Source: Prolixibacteraceae bacterium
Lineage (GTDB): Bacteria > Bacteroidota > Bacteroidia > Bacteroidales > Prolixibacteraceae
Reading direction: 5' to 3'
Length of the DNA: 64,000 nt
Assembly (NCBI GenBank): GCA_019459525.1
Contig: JAIBEY010000017.1
Coordinates: forward strand, 1 to 64,000
Of the stretch, positions 35,124-43,977 are shown piece by piece. The notes under the pieces were generated by a model. It was not told where the DNA came from. It saw only the letters and a list, made by a program, of their open reading frames with translations, and did not search any database. Each line of letters starts with the position of its first letter. The first letter of the stretch is position 1. The position numbers and the translations under genes are program-made.

Positions 35124-37016
35124 ATGACCAGATTTATTTTTAATTTCTTAAATATAGTTGTCTATTTTTTAACAATCGTAAGCAGAAATACCTTTTGTGC
35201 CAATTTTGATCCACTCTATGTTTATCAGGAATCGGAAGTTGTTGCTTTCAAAGATACGCTTAATTCCATTTTTCAGGATGATTTTGAAAATGCAAATTTA
35301 ACCGGATGGAAACAAACGGGCGATTGGGAGAATTCTGCGATTACGCCCATTTCAGGAACATATTCGCTTAAGCATTTGGTAAAAACCACAGGGGGCACTT
35401 CTTCAGTATTTCATTCTGTATTTTCCAATCTCAATACCTTTGATTTCGAGTGGTCTTTCAAGCTTAAAAATGGGAATTGGGATCCTTCATCGTCCAACCG
35501 CTTCTGGTTCTATCTGAGCGCCGATACAATTTACCCGGAATTAATCAACGGTTGGGCTGTTGGGGTAAATATCTCTGGAAGTACCGATCTGCTCGAACTT
35601 TGGCGAATCCGGAGTGGCAAAGCCGATAGCCTGATCGTTCAATCTGATTTGGACTGGAATGCCTCTACTTTGATAACGATTACAGCCAAACGAACAGCCT
35701 GGGGAGAGTGGTCGCTCAATTATCAGAAACCGGGAGAGCAAAAAAGTAAAACTTTTTCAGGAAATGATCGGGCAGTTTCAACCTTCAGCAATATTGGAAT
35801 CTGTTTTAACTTTACCTCCACACGCGCCGGACAGTTGTGGATCGACGACATTTTGGTCAACCAACTCGAAGCCGGACTTTTTATTCAGCAACTTGCGCTA
35901 ATCGATTCAAAGACATTAACCCTGACGTTTAATAAACCCGTTAATCCGGCATCAATCCACTCCGGAAATTTTAAACTGACCGACGAAAACAATCAAAATA
36001 TTCCGATACTCCAGGCAATTCCAACAAAAGGTTCCGACAAATCGATTGATGTAAGTTTTGGGAAGACCAGCGGCGTTGAACTTAAGTTGAGCATTTCAGG
36101 GATTTCTGATCTCTCCGGTAAAATTATGGCTCCTGAAATCCGGTCTTTTTCTTATGCTTTTCCTCCGGAAGCTGGTACTATTCTGATCAACGAAGTGCTA
36201 TTTAATCCCTTTTCAGGAGGAGTTGATTTTGTAGAGCTGGCCAACCTTTCGGAGCAAACCATCCCGGTTCTCCGGTTGAAACTGGCCACCAGAAACGATA
36301 CGTTGGCGCTGAAACAAATCTACCCGATCAGCACCGAAAAAAAATATTTAAAACCCGGAGCGCTTCTGGTTTGTACCAAAGATCCGGCAATAGTTGCCTT
36401 ACAATACATCACCAGCAATCCGGAAAGTTTCTGCGCGATGAAGTCGTTTCCATCCTTTTCTGATGATGCCGGAACGGTGATTTTACTGAACGATTCGTTG
36501 GAGATTTTGGATGAGTTCAGCTATTCTGCAAAAATGCACTCACCTTTTCTGGCCGACGAAGAGGGCGTCTCGCTCGAGCGCATTTCGCTGGAAAAACTTA
36601 CTGCCGATCGCAGCAACTGGGCATCAGCCGCCGCTTCGGTTGGTTTTGCCACACCCGGACTGCCCAATTCTCAAGCCGAAAGTAAAATTGAAATTCAGGA
36701 TGAGATTACACCCGAGCCCAAGGCATTCTCACCCAACGGCGACGGCTACAACGATGACCTCAACATTCAGTTCAAGTTCAGCAAACCCGGATACATTGCC
36801 AATGTCCGCATTTTTGATGTGGCGGGAAGACAAGTAAAATTCCTGGTTAAAAATCAGTCACAGGCACAGGATGGAAGTTGGTTGTGGGATGGGAAAAACG
36901 AATCAGGACAAAAATTGGGTATTGGGGTTTATATTATTTTAGTTGAAGTTTTTGATCAGGAAGGACATACCAAAACATTTAAGAAAACCTGCACGATTAC
37001 TGATAGGTTGGAATGA
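35124..37016 (+). CDS. Secreted surface protein with lamin-tail domain and FlgD-like C-terminus
   Basis: 630 residues from the ATG at 35124. A signal peptide of about 28 residues is followed by a beta-rich concanavalin-like region (DDFENANLTGWKQTGDWEN and on, about 50-250), Ig-like segments, and a lamin-tail domain (starting TILINEVLFNPFSGGVDFVELAN). The C-terminal region (about 540-630) opens with SPNGDGYND and resembles the FlgD-Ig/CHU_C fold found at the ends of type IX secretion cargo. It is probably exported to the cell surface; the function is unknown. No T9SS genes are in the window. Confidence 0.75.
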   Translation: MTRFIFNFLNIVVYFLTIVSRNTFCANFDPLYVYQESEVVAFKDTLNSIFQDDFENANLTGWKQTGDWENSAITPISGTYSLKHLVKTTGGTSSVFHSVFSNLNTFDFEWSFKLKNGNWDPSSSNRFWFYLSADTIYPELINGWAVGVNISGSTDLLELWRIRSGKADSLIVQSDLDWNASTLITITAKRTAWGEWSLNYQKPGEQKSKTFSGNDRAVSTFSNIGICFNFTSTRAGQLWIDDILVNQLEAGLFIQQLALIDSKTLTLTFNKPVNPASIHSGNFKLTDENNQNIPILQAIPTKGSDKSIDVSFGKTSGVELKLSISGISDLSGKIMAPEIRSFSYAFPPEAGTILINEVLFNPFSGGVDFVELANLSEQTIPVLRLKLATRNDTLALKQIYPISTEKKYLKPGALLVCTKDPAIVALQYITSNPESFCAMKSFPSFSDDAGTVILLNDSLEILDEFSYSAKMHSPFLADEEGVSLERISLEKLTADRSNWASAAASVGFATPGLPNSQAESKIEIQDEITPEPKAFSPNGDGYNDDLNIQFKFSKPGYIANVRIFDVAGRQVKFLVKNQSQAQDGSWLWDGKNESGQKLGIGVYIILVEVFDQEGHTKTFKKTCTITDRLE

Positions 37017-37026
37017 TGAACAGCAA

Positions 37027-37590
37027 TTACTTTCTTCTATCTAGCCGCATCCGTGTCATTCGTTCGCGCATTCCGCCGTTTTTCAGAAAATCTTCACCAA
37101 GCGACTGTAACTGTTTGAATAACATATAATCGGTCTGTTTGATCATGCAAATAGCCATGTTGGCAATGGTTTCGGGCGGGCGAACTTTCACCAGTTCCAT
37201 ATAAAAAACTGTGTCGTTGTGCTTTCGTCCAAGCTCACACATTTTCAGGAGTTCCACCGAATCGTTTTCCCACTGACGGTGATTTCGGGTGCGCAGGTAG
37301 TCCTCGTAATCAACCAGAAGTTCCTGCAAACTCGCTTTGGCAACATTCACCAGCTTAATCTCCATTTCCTTCGAGGTAGCCGAAGCCGCACTTCCTTCCA
37401 CAATATTTTGCTTGCCCGATCGTGCAGCCTGCACCATTTGGTCGATAGTACGGTCGCCGCGCTGCAAATAAGTTTTGCAAAAATAGTAGGTAATGTCGTA
37501 TATTGCTTCAGCTTTTTGGTAGGTCAACAGTTTCCGGTAATTCCCGGTTCTTGGCAACAGTGGTTCTTGGTTTTGCTGGCTGTTGTTCAT
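37027..37590 (-). CDS. Four-helix-bundle protein (S23/23S-IVS family)
   Basis: A 187-residue, mostly helical protein. Residues of about 15-125 match the four-helix-bundle family named for proteins encoded in 23S rRNA intervening sequences (YRKLLTYQKAEAIYDITYYF, GKQNIVEGSAASATSKEMEI, and the helix with LLVDYEDYLR). The C-terminal suffix helices (about 130-187) are found in one subgroup. The Avd protein of diversity-generating retroelements shares this fold, but no reverse transcriptase is nearby. It lies beside a 9-nt tandem repeat on its upstream side. Function unknown. Confidence 0.85.
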   Translation of the reverse strand: MNNSQQNQEPLLPRTGNYRKLLTYQKAEAIYDITYYFCKTYLQRGDRTIDQMVQAARSGKQNIVEGSAASATSKEMEIKLVNVAKASLQELLVDYEDYLRTRNHRQWENDSVELLKMCELGRKHNDTVFYMELVKVRPPETIANMAICMIKQTDYMLFKQLQSLGEDFLKNGGMRERMTRMRLDRRK

Positions 37591-37617
37591 TATGGCAGGT
37601 ATTTGCTGTTTGTATTG

Positions 37618-37671
37618 CTTAAAGTCCTTAATGTCTTTAAAGTCCTCAATGACCTTAAGGACTTTAAAATG
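37618..37671. repeat. Tandem 9-nt repeat upstream of the four-helix-bundle gene
   Basis: Six 9-nt units follow directly: CTTAAAGTC, CTTAATGTC, TTTAAAGTC, CTCAATGAC, CTTAAGGAC and TTTAAAATG. The first (37619-37631) and late (37655-37667) parts are also exact 13-bp inverted repeats. It lies 28 bp upstream of the minus-strand gene, where a promoter or leader would sit. Confidence 0.8.
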
Positions 37672-37779
37672 AAATTACAGCAAGTTACAATTTTCTACTG
37701 AAAACACCATTTACTGAATACCAAACTGTAACAAAACATAAAACGTAAATACCAATCATCAAAACCATAATCTCCGCAC

Positions 37780-39255
37780 ATGAATCCAACCCTTTTCAAA
37801 TTAGCATGGCGCGAAACCGTCAGGTCGGCCTACTGGGGCAAAAGCCTGGCCACCAACATCGGACTGGGTTTTCTGGCCTTGTATTTTTCAGCCAGTTTCC
37901 TTGTTCTGGGTTTTGCCATTCCCGAAATACTAACCAAAGATTTTCCAGGTGTTGATCCGGTGAGCAAGTTTAACAGCTTTTTGCTGGCTTATTTTGGAAT
38001 CGATCTGATTATCCGCCAACTGATGCAAAAGTTGCCGACAGTTAGTTTCAAACCTTTATTGTTGCAGAACATTAGCCGCACGAAGATTGCCAATTACCTA
38101 ATGATTCGCTCGGTGTTCAATTTCTTCAATTTGCTGCCATTCTTCCTGTTGCTTCCGGTCACTTTTATGTTGGTAAGCGACGCACATTCGGGATTGGCAA
38201 CAGCGGCCTGGTTTTTGGCCATTTTTATTCTGATTTTCAGCAATCATTTTCTGGCCATTTACCTGAAATGGCGGTTCAACGAAGCCGAATACGGGTTCTT
38301 TATTTTTCTCGCTGGCCTTGCCGGATTATTTGCCATCAATCATTTCGGAATCGTCGATCTTTCAGGAGGACTGGGCAAACTGCTTGATCTGATTCTAGTC
38401 AATCCTGTATTGGCAATCGTTTTTGTTTTGCTTCCGGTGCTGTTTTATTTTCTGAATGTACGGTTCCTACTGAGCCGTATGTTTGTGAATTTGGTTTCAG
38501 GAAAACAAAAGGCAGAAAAAGTGAGCGACTACTCCTGGCTCGACAAATTAGGTGAAACAGGCCGTTTTATTGCGCTCGAACTGCGACTGATCTGGCGGAA
38601 CAAACGCCCTCGCTCGTTAGCCATGATGACTGTTTTGATGCTGGCTTATGGTTTGCTGATTTACAGAACAGAACCAGGCAAACAAGCTCCCGAATTTATT
38701 TTTATTCTGGGCGGAATCATCATCGTGGGCATGTTCTCCATTTCGTACGGACAGTTTTTCCCGGCCTGGCACAGCAACTATTTTTCAATGCTCATGTGTC
38801 AGCGCCTGAAAATGAAACAGTTTCTGCAATCGTTTTACATGTTGGTAACGGTTGTGTCGGTAGCCTGTTATTTTCTCACATTGCCTTACGCTTTTATGCA
38901 CACCAAAATTATTTACACCCACCTGGCCATGCTGCTTTACAATCTGGGAATCAATATTCCGCTGCTCTTTTTCATTGGACTTTACAGCAAAAAGCGATTG
39001 GATTTAAACCAGTCGTCAGTAATGAATTACCAGGGCGTGGGGGCTGCGCAGTGGGTGGTCGGATTGCCCATGTTTCTAATTCCTATCGGCTTGTTTTATT
39101 TGTTTAAACTGGTTTTTGGCGACGTTGGCGCCTATGCCGGACTCGGAGTTTTGGGACTCACCGGCATCCTGCTTCACTCCATTGTTATCGACTTTTTTGC
39201 TAAAAAATACCTGAAACAAAAACATCAACTCATTAAAAACTACAAAAACTCCTGA
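37780..39255 (+). CDS. DUF5687 family ABC-2-like permease
   Basis: A 491-residue integral membrane protein with about 11-12 hydrophobic helices and a short soluble N-terminus (PTLFKLAWRETVRSAYWGK). It matches the DUF5687 family, which pairs with ABC ATPases in Bacteroidota. The ATPase gene begins 3 bp after its stop, so the two form one transporter. The direction and cargo are unknown; family architecture favours export. It is clearly separate from the ABC-2 permeases at 17.8-20.3 kb. Confidence 0.85.
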   Translation: MNPTLFKLAWRETVRSAYWGKSLATNIGLGFLALYFSASFLVLGFAIPEILTKDFPGVDPVSKFNSFLLAYFGIDLIIRQLMQKLPTVSFKPLLLQNISRTKIANYLMIRSVFNFFNLLPFFLLLPVTFMLVSDAHSGLATAAWFLAIFILIFSNHFLAIYLKWRFNEAEYGFFIFLAGLAGLFAINHFGIVDLSGGLGKLLDLILVNPVLAIVFVLLPVLFYFLNVRFLLSRMFVNLVSGKQKAEKVSDYSWLDKLGETGRFIALELRLIWRNKRPRSLAMMTVLMLAYGLLIYRTEPGKQAPEFIFILGGIIIVGMFSISYGQFFPAWHSNYFSMLMCQRLKMKQFLQSFYMLVTVVSVACYFLTLPYAFMHTKIIYTHLAMLLYNLGINIPLLFFIGLYSKKRLDLNQSSVMNYQGVGAAQWVVGLPMFLIPIGLFYLFKLVFGDVGAYAGLGVLGLTGILLHSIVIDFFAKKYLKQKHQLIKNYKNS

Positions 39256-39257
39256 TC

Positions 39258-39974
39258 ATGATACAGATACAAAACCTCATCAAAGCATACAACAAAGAAA
39301 TCGTCCTGAATATTCCTGAACTGACTATCAATCAAGGCGAGATTTTCGGCTTGGTGGGTAACAACGGCGCCGGAAAAACGACTCTTTTTAATTTGATTCT
39401 CGACCTGATTACAGCCAGTAAAGGTGAAATTATCAGCAAAGGAATTCAGGTGCGCGAATCGGAAGACTGGAAAGATTTTACCGGAGCGTTTATCGACGAA
39501 ACTTTCCTGATTGGCTACCTCACCGCCGAAGAATATTTTGGGTTTATTGCAGGTTTGCGCAGGCTGACCAAAGCCGAAACGACCGATTTTTTGGAAAAGT
39601 ATTCCGACTTTTTCAATGGCGAAATTCTGGGCAAAAAGAAGTTTATCCGCGACTTCTCGAAAGGAAACCAGAAGAAAGTGGGCATCGTAGCAGCTTTGAT
39701 GGGCAAACCTGAAATCGTGGTTCTGGATGAGCCGTTTGCCAATCTGGATCCCAGTTCGCAATACAAACTCCGGAAACTGATCAAGGATTTTGCAGCCGAA
39801 AACGGCACCACTTTCCTGATTTCGGACCACACCCTCGACAACATTGCCGATGTTTCCACCCGACTGATTATCCTCGAAAAAGGTAAAATCGTTCGCGACG
39901 TTCCAAAAACCGCAACTACGTTGCAGGAAATTGAAGCTTTCTTTAAACCGGTGGTGGAAGCAGATGTGTTTTAG
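39258..39974 (+). CDS. ABC transporter ATP-binding protein
   Basis: A 238-residue nucleotide-binding subunit with Walker A GNNGAGKT (34-41), Walker B VVLDEPFANLDP and the H-switch SDHTLDN. The signature motif is a variant, FSKGNQKK, in place of LSGGQ. It starts 3 bp after the DUF5687 permease gene and presumably powers that protein. It is the only ABC ATPase seen in the window. Confidence 0.92.
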   Translation: MIQIQNLIKAYNKEIVLNIPELTINQGEIFGLVGNNGAGKTTLFNLILDLITASKGEIISKGIQVRESEDWKDFTGAFIDETFLIGYLTAEEYFGFIAGLRRLTKAETTDFLEKYSDFFNGEILGKKKFIRDFSKGNQKKVGIVAALMGKPEIVVLDEPFANLDPSSQYKLRKLIKDFAAENGTTFLISDHTLDNIADVSTRLIILEKGKIVRDVPKTATTLQEIEAFFKPVVEADVF

Positions 39975-40008
39975 TAATTTGTTTAACGTCAGGTAATCCT
40001 TTACGAAG

Positions 40009-40965
40009 ATGACTAAACCTATAAATGAAGTTTTACCGAGAGAACTACATCCTGAGATTGAAGAAATATTGATAAGGTTTTCTCAATCAATCGATGAGTT
40101 TGTCAACTTTGGAACACATATCTTAATTTGGATTATAGAAGATTCAAAAGGCTCTGATGAACAAATGCCATTAACGATGTTTTTTCGAGATATCCTTGAA
40201 AAAGCAGATTCAATTTCGACATTAATAAAAAAGTCTAATATTGAGCCATCTAAAGTATTGCTAAGAAGCCTTTTTGAATTAACTCTTTATATTAGATATT
40301 TGCTTGAAGATAACTTTCATGATAGATCAATGTCATTTCTTGTTTGGAATTCAAAACGAAAAATAAGAATGTTAAGAGCTTATGACAAGGAAGATCAATC
40401 TTATAAAGAAACGCTGAAAGTTATTGGGAAAGATGAATTCTTCTATGATGGTAGCTTTTTGAATGAATTACCTTCAGTTAAACCAGCCTTAGATAATCAA
40501 TTTGCATTGCTAAAACTTCCCCTATACCAACCTATTGTACAAGAATATGAAAGAACAAGAAAAAAAGAAGGTCAAAATCCCAACTGGTACCGATTGTTTA
40601 ATGGTCCCAAAAATATGCAGGAACTTGCGTCAAGGATGAACCTTCCTTTTGTATATGAAATACTTTATCGGAAATGGTCGGAAAACGTTCATAGCACTGA
40701 TATCATTGACGGTAAGATTATTAAAAGTAAAAATTCAAATAAGGAAGATGGAAAAGTTTATGCTGATATCATTCAAATTAATCTTCCAAAAGATGCTCAA
40801 GAGGTTGCCACATATACATTACTTTTATTGCTAATGACTTATATAAAACTTCGGGATAAAAAAATAAAAAGTAGAGACAAAGAAATAAAAGAATGGTATA
40901 TCTCTGTTAGAGAAGAATACCAGTTAATAATCGGGAAAGAAAGATTTATAAATATTGATCTGTAA
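40009..40965 (+). CDS. DUF5677-like protein of unknown function, AT-rich
   Basis: A 318-residue, largely helical cytoplasmic protein without signal or membrane segments. It resembles DUF5677-type proteins (helical segments such as LFELTLYIRYLLED and the conserved KWSENVHSTD, with His and Asp that could form a site). The codons are visibly AT-rich compared with both neighbours, and it fits no local operon (34 bp after the ABC gene, followed by a lipoprotein gene). This suggests horizontal acquisition. Such orphans sometimes belong to defence or stress functions, but nothing here proves it. Confidence 0.65.
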   Translation: MTKPINEVLPRELHPEIEEILIRFSQSIDEFVNFGTHILIWIIEDSKGSDEQMPLTMFFRDILEKADSISTLIKKSNIEPSKVLLRSLFELTLYIRYLLEDNFHDRSMSFLVWNSKRKIRMLRAYDKEDQSYKETLKVIGKDEFFYDGSFLNELPSVKPALDNQFALLKLPLYQPIVQEYERTRKKEGQNPNWYRLFNGPKNMQELASRMNLPFVYEILYRKWSENVHSTDIIDGKIIKSKNSNKEDGKVYADIIQINLPKDAQEVATYTLLLLLMTYIKLRDKKIKSRDKEIKEWYISVREEYQLIIGKERFINIDL

Positions 40966-41084
40966 TTACTTGAGAGCTATCAGCAATCACTACTTAGACT
41001 TTCAATGATCACAAATTGCTAAATTCCAAACAATCCTTTCAATCTCTGTGTTCTACCCCTAAAATAAGGAATACCGCAACTCCA

Positions 41085-41723
41085 ATGAACTACAAATTCA
41101 AACAGATTCTCCTTTTCCTATCCCTCGCCAGCCTTTTCGCCTGCACCCCGCCCCCGCCCGCCATCCAATTGCAATCGGGCGATATTTTGTTTGTCGAAAC
41201 AACTTCAGGAAAGGTTTCGGAAGCCATTGATCAGGTAACCCAAACCACCGGAGCAACCCATTTTTCGCATGTTGGTTTGGCCGAAGTTTCGGATAGTGGA
41301 ATTGTTGTGTTGCATGCCAGTCCGGATGGCGGAACCTGCGTGGTCTCGCTTGATGAGTTTCTGCACCCCGAAGGCGATTCGGTAATGGTGGTTGTTTATC
41401 GGTTAAAAGCAGAATGGCAAAAAACGATTCCTGCTGCCCTTGCAAAAGCCAAACAAATGTTGGGCAAACCCTACAATTTCAGTTACATCCTATCCGACAC
41501 GGCTCACTATTGCTCCGAGTTCGTATATCTGGCTTTTGCCGCCGATTCGGTTTTTACACTCGAGCCCATGACTTTTAAAGATCAGGCAACCGGGAACTTT
41601 CCTCCGGCCTGGGTGGAATACTATCAGAAAATGGAACTTGAGATTCCCGAAGGATTACCGGGCTGCAATCCGAATGGACTGGCAGCTTCCGGAAAATTGG
41701 AACGGATGGGAGAAATCGAATAA
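41085..41723 (+). CDS. YiiX-like permuted NlpC/P60 lipoprotein
   Basis: 212 residues from the ATG at 41085, which begins a lipoprotein signal with lipobox LFAC at about residue 20; an upstream in-frame start at 41016 has no signal. The domain has the circularly permuted NlpC/P60 order: His in FSHVGLAEV precedes the catalytic-type Cys in YCSEFVY, with the opening LQSGDILF typical of the YiiX/YebB/YaeF group. Members hydrolyse peptide or amide bonds or act on lipids. Probably outer-membrane anchored, facing the periplasm. Confidence 0.87.
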   Translation: MNYKFKQILLFLSLASLFACTPPPPAIQLQSGDILFVETTSGKVSEAIDQVTQTTGATHFSHVGLAEVSDSGIVVLHASPDGGTCVVSLDEFLHPEGDSVMVVVYRLKAEWQKTIPAALAKAKQMLGKPYNFSYILSDTAHYCSEFVYLAFAADSVFTLEPMTFKDQATGNFPPAWVEYYQKMELEIPEGLPGCNPNGLAASGKLERMGEIE

Positions 41724-41986
41724 TATTTCCAAAAAAAAATCAACAACCGGAGACGAAACCGGAAATAATTTACCTAAACAAAATCCAATTCATTCCCACC
41801 AACTACGCCAGTCAGAAGCCTTTCTATCAGGCTATTTTACACAACATTTTTTTAATTCAAAAACACAACAATCTAATTATCAGACAGATAAAAACAATAC
41901 TATTGAAATAGCATTTTATTCGGAGAATAGCGTTTATTCGATAAAAAACTTCACATTTGTAAAACATGAAGGTTTTGTCAATAAAT
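41724..41986. other. Intergenic leader of the first sigma/PUL block
   Basis: 263 bp, AT-rich, upstream of the ECF sigma gene. It includes a small inverted pair ACCGGAG/AAACCGG near 41745 but no promoter that could be called with confidence. An open frame running through it from 41638 starts inside the YiiX gene and is not a gene. Confidence 0.4.
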
Positions 41987-42610
41987 ATGAAGTCAGCGAC
42001 CGACATTAATTTTAGTGAAGCATGGGAATTGTTTATTTCGAAAGGCAATGACGAAGCCTTCTCCATGATCTATTTTAATCACTATGATTTGCTTTATTAT
42101 ATTGGTTTAAAATACTCGTCAGATATCCAGATTATCGAGGATTCGATCCAAAATATTTTCACTTATTTACTTAAAAACAGGAATAAACTCAGGCATGTAA
42201 CTAATGTTCGCGGGTATTTGCTTAAATCCTTTCGGCGGCAATTATTTCTGGACCTGAAGAAGCAGAAAAAGCACTTCCTCCCCAATGAATGGCCTGAGAA
42301 CCAATTTGATTATTTTAACAGCACCGAGCAAAACATTACCGAAAAGGAAGAACTGAACGAACTACAACAGGCATTAAGGAAGAGCCTTGGAAAACTGACA
42401 GCCAGGCAGCAGGAGATTATCTATCTTCGGTTTGATTGCGACCTGAGTTACGAGGAAATTTCAACTATCCTCGAAATCTCTGTGGATTCATGTTATAAAT
42501 CGGTCTATCGCTCGATAAAGGCCATCAAAGTTGATGTTGAACAGATGCTCGTAAAAAGCAAAAATATGTTGTTAATGTTTATTTCCCTTCTCAAAAGAAA
42601 CTTTTCGTAA
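41987..42610 (+). CDS. ECF sigma factor of polysaccharide-utilisation block 1
   Basis: 207 residues from the ATG at 41987; an alternative at 41966 adds seven residues. Region 2 (AWELFISKGNDEAFSMIYFNH to KLRHVTNVRGYLLKSF) and region 4 (LTARQQEIIYLRFDCDLSYEEIS) are complete, and region 3 is only a linker, as in the ECF type. It directs RNA polymerase to the downstream susCD genes when FecR releases it. The anti-sigma gene follows 142 bp later. Confidence 0.93.
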   Translation: MKSATDINFSEAWELFISKGNDEAFSMIYFNHYDLLYYIGLKYSSDIQIIEDSIQNIFTYLLKNRNKLRHVTNVRGYLLKSFRRQLFLDLKKQKKHFLPNEWPENQFDYFNSTEQNITEKEELNELQQALRKSLGKLTARQQEIIYLRFDCDLSYEEISTILEISVDSCYKSVYRSIKAIKVDVEQMLVKSKNMLLMFISLLKRNFS

Positions 42611-42752
42611 CCTACCTGATTTATTTTACACTCCACGAACAACTTGAATATCAATTCAGAACAAAATAAATCAGCAATACCTGAAAAATACTTTCATTTT
42701 TCTGTCCAGATTTTCGAATGGGCAACCTCTTACTTACTAATTAAAAACAACA

Positions 42753-43928
42753 ATGAATATCGATCATTACAAATCGTTTAGTACGGAAGATTTTATTCTG
42801 GATGACAACTTCAGCAAATTGACCAAAGGTCAATCGGTTGATGGCATCACACTCGACCAGTTTAAAGCACTTCTTCCAGAAAAAAACAAAGAAATAGCAT
42901 TCGCTATAGAAATTCGGAATGGATTAACAACAAAGAAAAAAGCCACGTCAACAGAAAGAAAGGCTGAGATGCTGAGTGAGATTCTTCATTCCAGGAAGCA
43001 TATGTTTATCAGACCGATATTCAGGTATGCTGCTGCAGTTTTGTTGGTCATCGGGTTAGGCATTTCTTCCTTATGGTTGTTTAATTCCCATAATGATATC
43101 GAAGATTTTGCCTCTTCAACCAGTATCAAGTCCCAAAATGCAGAACTCATTTTAGCCGATGGGAAACGAATTGAAATTGAAAATGAACAATCGAAAATAG
43201 AATATGCAACGAATGGCAGTTCTGTTTCATTAAACGATTCGTCAAAATTAGAGCAGTCGGAACCGGTGTCAGGAAAATGTTTTAACCAGGTAATTGTTCC
43301 TTTTGGAAAACGTTCCAACATCTTACTCTCAGACGGGTCAAGGGTTTGGCTTAACTCGGGCTCCAAGATCGTTTATCCGCCTGTTTTTAATGATGTTGAC
43401 CGTGAAGTATTTCTGGAAGGAGAAGCCTATTTTGAAATTGCCAAAAATGAAAATAAATCCTTTTATGTACGAACAAGCAATTTCAGAGTTAAAGTTCTGG
43501 GTACAAAATTTAATGTTCAGGCGTATAAAGATGAAGATGAACAGAGTACGGTATTACTGGAGGGTAAAGTTAACATAGCAAAAAACGAAAAACTTTTTTC
43601 AAAGGGAAATGAACTATCTCCAAATCAGAAAGCCACATTTTCGACCTCCAAAAACAATCTGACGATTACCGATGTTGAAAATGCAGAAAATTACATTGCC
43701 TGGATTTATGGATACCTGCCTGTGGAAAATCAAGACATCGTTAGTTTATCCAAACGGATTTCGAGATATTACAATGTTGATATTGAAGTTAAAGCAAAAA
43801 ATGTAAATCTGAGGTTCTCGGGTAAACTTGATCTGAAAGATGATCCTAAACGAATTCTGGACGCATTATCAACCATTTCTAAACTAAAATACAAAGAACA
43901 AGGAGATAAATTTGTGATTTATGACTAA
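42753..43928 (+). CDS. FecR-family anti-sigma factor of block 1
   Basis: 391 residues: an N-terminal cytoplasmic segment of about 88 residues, one membrane helix (about 91-110), a periplasmic FecR domain (SDGSRVWLNSGSKIVYP and EAYFEIAKNENKSFYVRT), and a C-terminal DUF4974-like region (VSLSKRISRYYNVDIEV). It should hold the ECF sigma at the membrane and be relieved when the ligand-loaded SusC transmits the signal through its STN domain. A hairpin sits between this gene and susC. Confidence 0.92.
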   Translation: MNIDHYKSFSTEDFILDDNFSKLTKGQSVDGITLDQFKALLPEKNKEIAFAIEIRNGLTTKKKATSTERKAEMLSEILHSRKHMFIRPIFRYAAAVLLVIGLGISSLWLFNSHNDIEDFASSTSIKSQNAELILADGKRIEIENEQSKIEYATNGSSVSLNDSSKLEQSEPVSGKCFNQVIVPFGKRSNILLSDGSRVWLNSGSKIVYPPVFNDVDREVFLEGEAYFEIAKNENKSFYVRTSNFRVKVLGTKFNVQAYKDEDEQSTVLLEGKVNIAKNEKLFSKGNELSPNQKATFSTSKNNLTITDVENAENYIAWIYGYLPVENQDIVSLSKRISRYYNVDIEVKAKNVNLRFSGKLDLKDDPKRILDALSTISKLKYKEQGDKFVIYD

Positions 43929-43938
43929 ATAAAAAAAA

Positions 43939-43965
43939 CCGGCAGACGCTTGCAACATCTGCCGG
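43939..43965 (+). promoter_or_regulatory. Hairpin in the fecR-susC gap of block 1
   Basis: An 8-bp perfect stem (CCGGCAGA at 43939-43946 with TCTGCCGG at 43958-43965) has an 11-nt loop, 10 bp after the FecR stop and 12 bp before the first possible susC start. It has no T-tract, so it may be an mRNA processing or attenuation element. A hairpin lies in the same place in block 2. Confidence 0.5.
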
Positions 43966-43977
43966 ACGATTATAAAC

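Noticed and set aside
37027-37671. Diversity-generating retroelement with Avd-like protein
   Set aside because: No reverse transcriptase, template repeat or variable repeat is nearby. Only the four-helix-bundle fold is shared.
10261-37671. CRISPR array
   Set aside because: The short repeats have no regular spacers and are 7- or 9-nt units; no cas gene is present.
41638-42009. Open frame of 123 codons before the first ECF sigma gene
   Set aside because: It starts inside the YiiX-like gene in another frame, and its product has a random-looking composition.
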